From DATJPD01 sp036394195 (GTDB taxonomy: Bacteria; Pseudomonadota; Alphaproteobacteria; CACIAM-22H2): DNA of 20,849 bases. The notes under the pieces are model-generated. The model was not told the DNA's origin. It saw only the letters and a list, made by a program, of their open reading frames with translations, and did not search any database. This document shows positions 17,901 through 20,849 of the stretch, piece after piece; within the stretch, counting starts at the first letter, position 1; every line of letters begins with the position of its first letter. The DNA is taken from NCBI GenBank assembly GCA_036394195.1, contig DASWFO010000027.1, positions 1-20,849 of the forward strand, in the 5' to 3' direction. The position numbers were made by a program, and so were the translations under genes.

Positions 17901-18040
17901 CGATCTCGGTCGAGCTGTTCTGGGGGCCGATGGCGCTGGCGGTGATGGGCGGCCTCGCCGTCGCGACCTTGCTGACGCTCCTGTTCCTGCCGGCGCTCTA
18001 TCTCACTTGGTTCCGCATCCACCCGCCGCCGCTGAAGTGA
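14987..18040 (+). CDS. RND-family efflux permease
   Basis: The 1017-residue inner-membrane protein is a proton-driven RND pump of the usual AcrB-like length, with the expected arrangement of 12 helices and two large periplasmic loops. Helix 1 lies at about residues 15-34. Helix 4 carries the proton-relay pair Asp403-Asp404 in LGLLVDDAIITVEMM. The second half includes LAVVPVMLILMTLLLMIQLQS and GMIIRNSVILIDQIE. The porter domain starts with the VVGALWPGATTLETMAQVTD motif characteristic of this family. ATG 14987 overlaps the adaptor stop. This is the last gene of the operon, and no dedicated regulator is adjacent. The family suggests export of hydrophobic drugs, solvents or metabolites. Confidence 0.94.
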   Translation: MTNANLSEWALRHRSFVVYLMVLFTISGVASYFSLGRDEDPAVIVKTMVVGALWPGATTLETMAQVTDRLEKKLEEIPSLDFLSSYTKPGQSVIYVNLKEATPPKDMPEIWYQVRKKIGDIQATLPEGVLGPFFNDDFGDTFGTIYAFTADGFSARELRDYVEFVRADLLRIPGVGKIELIGAQDETIYLKFSTRRLASLGITIDQIAASLRAQNALVPGGIVNTGSDQIAVRVSGEFQSEQSLRGLSLRVNDRFFHLEDVVDIKRGTVDPPKPQFRYNGEPAIGLAISMKAGGDVLDLGRELKARMARLKSDLPVGIEAYLVSDQPVVVKEAVDGFMEVLIEAVLIVLAISFLSLGFRAGLVVAFCIPLVLVMTFLCMKVFGIELQRVSLGALIIALGLLVDDAIITVEMMIKKIEEGMELEKAATFAYTSTAFPMLTGTLVTCAGFVPIGFAQSAAGEYTFSIFAVVSIALLLSWIVAVIFAPLIGIAILPRTPAAKHGGGAEPSRLDRLFRPVLLRCLNARLLVVAGTAALFALSVFGLDQLQQQFFPPSERPEIIVDLRLPAGASMQATAAQAEKFEKLLVGNPNVDHFTFYVGEGAVRFYLPLDPKPPADNFAQAVVVAKGFDERNALIAQLRKALDEDFDVLLGRVSPLEMGPPVGWPVKYRIGGGDPERVRAYADELAAILRTNPSVHLVNFDWNETAKVIRLKVNQDAARLVGVSSESLARTINQVVSGTRITQVRDGIYLIDVVARAEPGERASMETLRDLQITLENGHAITLGSVAELQYGFEDPLIWRRNRLPTITVQADVTQGVEAATVVRQLAPKVAAFGAKLPLGYAVEVGGSVEDSAKGLNPVLAVVPVMLILMTLLLMIQLQSVQRMLLAMSVAPLGLIGVVAALLITGRPLGFVAILGVIALAGMIIRNSVILIDQIETDIAAGQKPWDAVILATTGRLRPILLTAAAAILGMVPISVELFWGPMALAVMGGLAVATLLTLLFLPALYLTWFRIHPPPLK

Positions 18041-18170
18041 GCTCGAAGGCGGAGCTGAGCCGCCCCCGCGCAGTGACGGCGGACTTTTGACGCTCCTCGA
18101 CGGGTGGAGAGTTTCGCGCCGTCCCATCATGGACCGGGCGGCCCCCGCCCCCCTGAAATCGGCGCAATAC

Positions 18171-18227
18171 TGCAATAGTTTTGCAAGCCGCTGAAACGGC
18201 GGCCGAATTCGGCTGCAAACTATTGCA
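18171..18227. repeat. Long imperfect inverted repeat (GCAATAGTT)
   Basis: TGCAATAGTTTTGCAAGCCG (18171-18190) is complementary to CGGCTGCAAACTATTGCA (18210-18227) apart from two single-base bulges, giving about 18 pairs. The 19-nt interior contributes the perfect 12-bp palindrome GCCGAATTCGGC (18202-18213). A further direct copy, GCAATAGTT, lies at 18247-18255, and a truncated GCAATA at 18164-18169. It could be a bidirectional terminator-like hairpin or a remnant of a small repeat element. Confidence 0.7.
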
Positions 18228-18287
18228 CCCCGCGAAAACTGCGGACGCAATAGTTCGATCCGGGTGGTCGAAGCTGTGCATGCCCCA

Positions 18288-18420
18288 TCAACGACCACGT
18301 TGACGGACAGATGCACTATCACCGTGGTTTCCGCGTCAACGGATCAACGGTTCTCGGAACCCATTGGACAGCATCACGGATTCAGCGCTCGAGCCGTTGA
18401 CGCGACAGTTGACCGTTGAT
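18288..18420. repeat. Cluster of six TCAACG/CGTTGA half-sites
   Basis: TCAACG occurs at 18288, 18336 and 18344 and its complement CGTTGA at 18298, 18395 and 18414. The first pair forms the palindrome TCAACG-ACCA-CGTTGA (18288-18303). GCGTCAACGG (18333-18342) is the exact inverse of CCGTTGACGC (18394-18403), and ATCAACGGT (18343-18351) of ACCGTTGAT (18412-18420). By chance a 6-mer should appear on either strand well under once in this length. It could be an operator array or interlocked repeats. Confidence 0.6.
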
Positions 18421-18599
18421 GCCGTCCGGCGGACCTAGGGCGCGAGCCGCGCAAGCTGCCGGTGATCTTAACCGGCTCGAATTTGGTTGGCTGAAAGCAC
18501 TGGCAGGTCGCCTGGGTTTTGCCCTTGATATGGCGGCGAGCCGGAATTCTGCACTGCTCAATCCGTCGGCGCATGCGCTCAGGCTGATTACAGCGCGCC

Positions 18600-19376
18600 T
18601 CACGCCTGGAAGCTGAATGCGGCGGTGCCGAGGCCGCCGACCTTGGCGACGACGCAATCGCCCGGCTTCAGCGTCACCATCGGGCCCAGCGCGCCGGTCA
18701 GCACGATATCGCCCGCTTTCAGCGCGGTCCCCATGCCGGCGAGCGTGCGTGCGAGCCAGGCGGCGGCATTGAGCGGATGGCCGAGGCAGGCAGCGCCGGC
18801 CCCGAGGGAAGCGACCGATCCATTGACCTCCAGCACCATCCCGCAGGTGTAAAGGTCGAGGCCTGAAAGCGGCTTCCTTTCTTTGCCGAGTACGAAGAAG
18901 GCCGAAGAGCCATTGTCGGCGACCGTGTCCGCGAAGGTGATCTTCCAATCCGCAATCCGGCTGTCGACGATTTCGATCGCCGCGACCGCATAGGCCGTCG
19001 CCGCGGCCACGTCGTCAGGCGAAGCGTTGGGCTTGGCGAGGTCGCGGGCCAGCACCAGGGCGACTTCGGCCTCTGCCTTGGGCTGCAGCACCTTCGATGC
19101 TTTCAAGACGCCGCCATCGGCGATTGCCATGTCGTCGAACAGGACGCCGTAATCCGGCTGGTCGACGCCGAGCTGCATCTGCACGGCCTTGGCGGTCAAA
19201 CCGATCTTGCGGCCGACGATGCGCCGGCCGCGTCCGCACCAGAATGCCGTGTTGATCGATTGGACCTTGTAGGCTCCGTCTGCATCCGTCGGCTTCAGCG
19301 TGTCCCGCAGCGGCGGGACCGGACCCGAGGCATAGGCGTTTCGAACCAACTCGGCGGCTGCTTCCAAGGATGTCAT
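18600..19376 (-). CDS. 2-keto-4-pentenoate hydratase / fumarylacetoacetase-fold family enzyme
   Basis: The 258-residue protein belongs to the MhpD-like hydratases, which add water to 2-hydroxypentadienoate-type products of aromatic meta-cleavage. The divalent-metal ligands Glu102, Glu104 and Glu135 are visible in QPKAEAEVALVLARDL and AIEIVDSRIADW, with the same spacing as E. coli MhpD (Glu106, Glu108, Glu139). GRKIGLTAKAVQMQLGVDQPDYG (split as GRKIGLTAKAVQ and MQLGVDQPDYG) and DNGSSAFFVLG are also typical. The related decarboxylases share this fold, so the exact reaction is uncertain. ATG 19376 is 46 nt downstream of the oxidoreductase gene on the same strand, suggesting one operon. No ring-cleavage dioxygenase is visible in the window. 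Confidence 0.88.
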   Translation of the reverse strand: MTSLEAAAELVRNAYASGPVPPLRDTLKPTDADGAYKVQSINTAFWCGRGRRIVGRKIGLTAKAVQMQLGVDQPDYGVLFDDMAIADGGVLKASKVLQPKAEAEVALVLARDLAKPNASPDDVAAATAYAVAAIEIVDSRIADWKITFADTVADNGSSAFFVLGKERKPLSGLDLYTCGMVLEVNGSVASLGAGAACLGHPLNAAAWLARTLAGMGTALKAGDIVLTGALGPMVTLKPGDCVVAKVGGLGTAAFSFQA

Positions 19377-19422
19377 CTAGGGCCTCCCGATCGAAAGGCG
19401 GCGCGCCGCCACCCATGCTCCG

Positions 19423-20535
19423 TCACTTCTCCTCGACCAGGTCGCGATCCACGATCACCGCCATCTTTCCCAGTATACTCCGACCCGCCTTCAGCGACTG
19501 CAGCCCAGCATTGATCGCCTCGACGGTGCTGTCGATGGTCTGGCTGACATGCGGGACCACCAGTCCCTGCGTCGCCCACTCCATCGCCAGAGCCATCCCG
19601 CGCTCGAGGACGGCCGTCGCCTCGCTGTCCACGGTGTCAGGCTCGGAAAAGTAGCGCAGCAGATTGATGTTGACGTGCTTGGCCCCGCGCTCGGCCAGAA
19701 TGGAATCGACTGGGCTGCCGGTTTCGACCAAGCGGGTCGTCTTTCCGGGGCCGACGCCGAGCACGGTCCAGGTGCCGCCTTGCCGGACCGTCTTCGCGGT
19801 CTCGACAAAACCCGCCTCGCTGTAGGTGGCGTCGAAGACGAGGTCGACGCCCCGGCCGCCGGTCAACTCCGCGATTTTCGCCGCGACGTCGTCGCGCTTG
19901 TAGTCGAAAACGTGATGGGCGCCGGACTGCCGGGCCAGTGCGATCGATTGCGGCGTGCTGCCGCTGCTGATGACCCGTCCGGCGCCCAACGCGCGCGCCG
20001 CCATCTGTACGGCGAGATGCCCGACGCCGCCCCCGCCGCCGGGGATATAGACGGTGTCACCGGCCTGGACGGCCTTGTAAAGGCCAGCGAAAGCGGACAA
20101 GAAGCACATCGGAAGCGCCGCGGCGTCGCGGAAGCTCAGGGATCGCGGCTTGCGGACGGTGAGGAATTGCGGCGCCACGGCATAGCCACCTTCGCCTGCG
20201 CTCCGCCCACTCGCAACCCAGCCGCCATCGCCGTTCAAATCGGCCATCGCGGCCACAGCGTCGCCGACAGCCACGCCGCGCACATCATGGCCCGCGGCGG
20301 CGACGACGCCGGAAAGGTCGAGGCCAAGAACGACGGGAGGCGTTCGCCCCATGAAATTAAGGTCGGCCAGCTTGTATTCGAGTGGGTTGAGCGACGAGGC
20401 GGCAACGCGGATCAACACCTCGTCAGCCGCCGGCCGCGGGACGGGAACACGCACCGCCTCGAGCGGGAGTCCGGCTCGGTCTCTCGTGTAGCCGACTCCC
20501 AGAAACGTCTCCGGGATCGTCCGTGTCTGTGTCAT
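19423..20535 (-). CDS. MDR-family zinc-independent alcohol dehydrogenase / quinone oxidoreductase
   Basis: The 370-residue protein is an NAD(P)H-dependent oxidoreductase of the medium-chain dehydrogenase superfamily. The GroES-like domain contains AASSLNPLEYKL (residues 46-56), typical of quinone-oxidoreductase members, and GLDLSGVVAAAG (71-82). The cofactor domain has the glycine-rich IPGGGGGVGHLAVQMAA (164-180). The catalytic zinc ligands of classical alcohol dehydrogenases are not evident, so a reductase acting on enones or quinones is likely. ATG 20535 was chosen because GGAAGGAAGC lies immediately upstream and the longer frame (back to 20670) overlaps the preceding gene. It is followed by the hydratase gene, so both may serve catabolism of an unsaturated or aromatic compound. 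Confidence 0.88.
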   Translation of the reverse strand: MTQTRTIPETFLGVGYTRDRAGLPLEAVRVPVPRPAADEVLIRVAASSLNPLEYKLADLNFMGRTPPVVLGLDLSGVVAAAGHDVRGVAVGDAVAAMADLNGDGGWVASGRSAGEGGYAVAPQFLTVRKPRSLSFRDAAALPMCFLSAFAGLYKAVQAGDTVYIPGGGGGVGHLAVQMAARALGAGRVISSGSTPQSIALARQSGAHHVFDYKRDDVAAKIAELTGGRGVDLVFDATYSEAGFVETAKTVRQGGTWTVLGVGPGKTTRLVETGSPVDSILAERGAKHVNINLLRYFSEPDTVDSEATAVLERGMALAMEWATQGLVVPHVSQTIDSTVEAINAGLQSLKAGRSILGKMAVIVDRDLVEEK

Positions 20536-20572
20536 GTTTCGCTTCCTTCCGGTGACGGGCCCGGCCGCGACG

Positions 20573-20591
20573 GCGTCCGCAGGACGGACGC
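20573..20591. other. Hairpin between the truncated gene and the oxidoreductase gene
   Basis: GCGTCCG (20573-20579) pairs with CGGACGC (20585-20591) around a 5-nt loop in the 91-bp gap between two minus-strand genes. Neither side has a T-run on the minus strand, so it is not a standard terminator; a processing or leader structure is possible. Confidence 0.35.
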
Positions 20592-20626
20592 GCCTTGGGG
20601 TTGGATCTTGGGGGGCGAGTCCGGCA

Positions 20627-20848
20627 TCACTTTCGCGGCTCCTGCTTGATCCTGTCGCCGCCCTTTGCAACGGGAACGACCCAGAGTGGCGTCGCTACAT
20701 CTGCGGAGCTGAGGAGCGTTGTATAGGGCTGGTTATTGGAGAGATCCTGATTGATGCCCCGGAGCGCGTCCTTGGCTGAATCCGGAAGGACGACCATGAT
20801 CATCGGACCGATATAGAACCATTCTTTGACCTGGCTGGGGTCTTTTGC
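20627..20848 (-). CDS. Unidentified protein, C-terminal 73 residues (5' end outside window)
   Basis: On the minus strand an open frame runs from the window edge to a TGA at 20629-20627, giving 73 residues. The visible part includes DPSQVKEWFYIGPMIMVV, LPDSAKDALRGINQDLSNN and VATPLWVVPVAKGGDRIK. The codon use and absence of stops fit a real gene, and the following gene starts 91 nt downstream on the same strand. I do not recognise the family. No signal peptide or membrane segment can be judged because the N-terminus is missing. Its position suggests it is the upstream member of the oxidoreductase-hydratase operon. Confidence 0.65.
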   Translation of the reverse strand, partial: AKDPSQVKEWFYIGPMIMVVLPDSAKDALRGINQDLSNNQPYTTLLSSADVATPLWVVPVAKGGDRIKQEPRK

Positions 20849-20849
20849 C

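Larger units (their letters stand above)
18041..18599. other. Non-coding convergent gap with palindrome clusters
   Basis: This 559-base stretch lies between the 3' ends of the RND permease (+) and the hydratase (-). I see no convincing gene: the short open frames (for example 18416-18616 on plus and 18374-18574 on minus) lack family resemblance and good ribosome sites. The composition is noticeably more AT-rich than the neighbouring coding DNA in places. It holds a long inverted repeat (18171-18227), a third GCAATAGTT copy (18247-18255), and a cluster of TCAACG/CGTTGA motifs (18288-18419). Since both flanking genes end here, a promoter function for them is not expected. Confidence 0.7.

Noticed and set aside
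18160..18256. CRISPR-like short repeats
   Set aside because: The GCAATAGTT copies are not regularly spaced and are partly inverted, and there are no unique spacers or cas genes.
18003..18281. Small minus-strand ORF of 92 codons
   Set aside because: It overlaps the RND permease C-terminus in antisense and crosses the inverted repeat; composition does not look coding.
16409..18322. Long antisense open frame (637 codons) opposite the RND permease
   Set aside because: It is a shadow of the real gene; its translation is repetitive Arg/Asp/Gly/His with no family features.
18416..18616. Small plus-strand ORF of 66 codons in the convergent gap
   Set aside because: It has no ribosome site or recognisable family and overlaps the 3' end of the hydratase gene.
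20536..20670. Upstream extension of the MDR oxidoreductase to 20670
   Set aside because: It overlaps the preceding gene's 3' end, whereas ATG 20535 has a good Shine-Dalgarno site and the usual N-terminal length.

Overview
The window is GC-rich (roughly two thirds G+C), densely coding chromosome from what looks like an alphaproteobacterium. The main evidence is the gene order cmk-rpsA-sppA-ihfB-lapA-(pyrF)-trpF-trpB-trpA-accD-folC, a typical alphaproteobacterial housekeeping neighbourhood. The protein sequences fit this, and a palindromic repeat of the 'PAFAGMT' type common in these genomes is also present. I cannot name the genus from sequence alone.

Layout. Positions 1-4137 hold the end of cytidylate kinase, ribosomal protein S1, a strong intrinsic terminator, a short membrane-anchored SppA protease, the IHF beta subunit and a LapA-type membrane protein. 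Positions 4145-6341 hold two amino-acid-metabolism genes that are not usual members of this cluster: an ornithine cyclodeaminase / pyrroline-2-carboxylate reductase family enzyme and a sarcosine-oxidase-like flavoprotein. Positions 6398-12368 return to the core set: pyrF, trpF, trpB, trpA, accD and folC. These cover pyrimidine synthesis, the last steps of tryptophan synthesis, the first step of fatty-acid synthesis and folate polyglutamylation. Positions 12469-18040 are a translationally coupled three-gene operon for a complete tripartite RND efflux pump (TolC-like outer-membrane channel, lipoprotein adaptor, RND permease). After a 559-base non-coding stretch rich in palindromes, the minus strand carries a likely operon that ends the window: an unidentified protein cut by the window edge, an MDR-family quinone/alcohol oxidoreductase, and a 2-keto-4-pentenoate hydratase family enzyme.

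Most notable non-coding content. (1) An ~80-nt element occurs twice, filling the gap before the flavoprotein gene (5103-5184) and before trpF (7109-7187). Its stems differ by compensatory base changes while its loops and 3' tail are identical, which marks a structure under selection. Read on the minus strand, its 14-nt loop is a two-tier G-quadruplex motif almost identical to the thrombin-binding DNA aptamer. I do not recognise it as a named family; it is the best candidate here for something undescribed. (2) folC has no ATG, GTG or TTG start that would include its conserved N-terminus; a CTG (11082) with a well-placed Shine-Dalgarno sequence is the likely start. (3) A 128-bp terminal-inverted-repeat element sits directly upstream of accD. 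(4) The convergent gap 18041-18599 holds a cluster of six TCAACG/CGTTGA half-sites and a separate GCAATAGTT inverted repeat.
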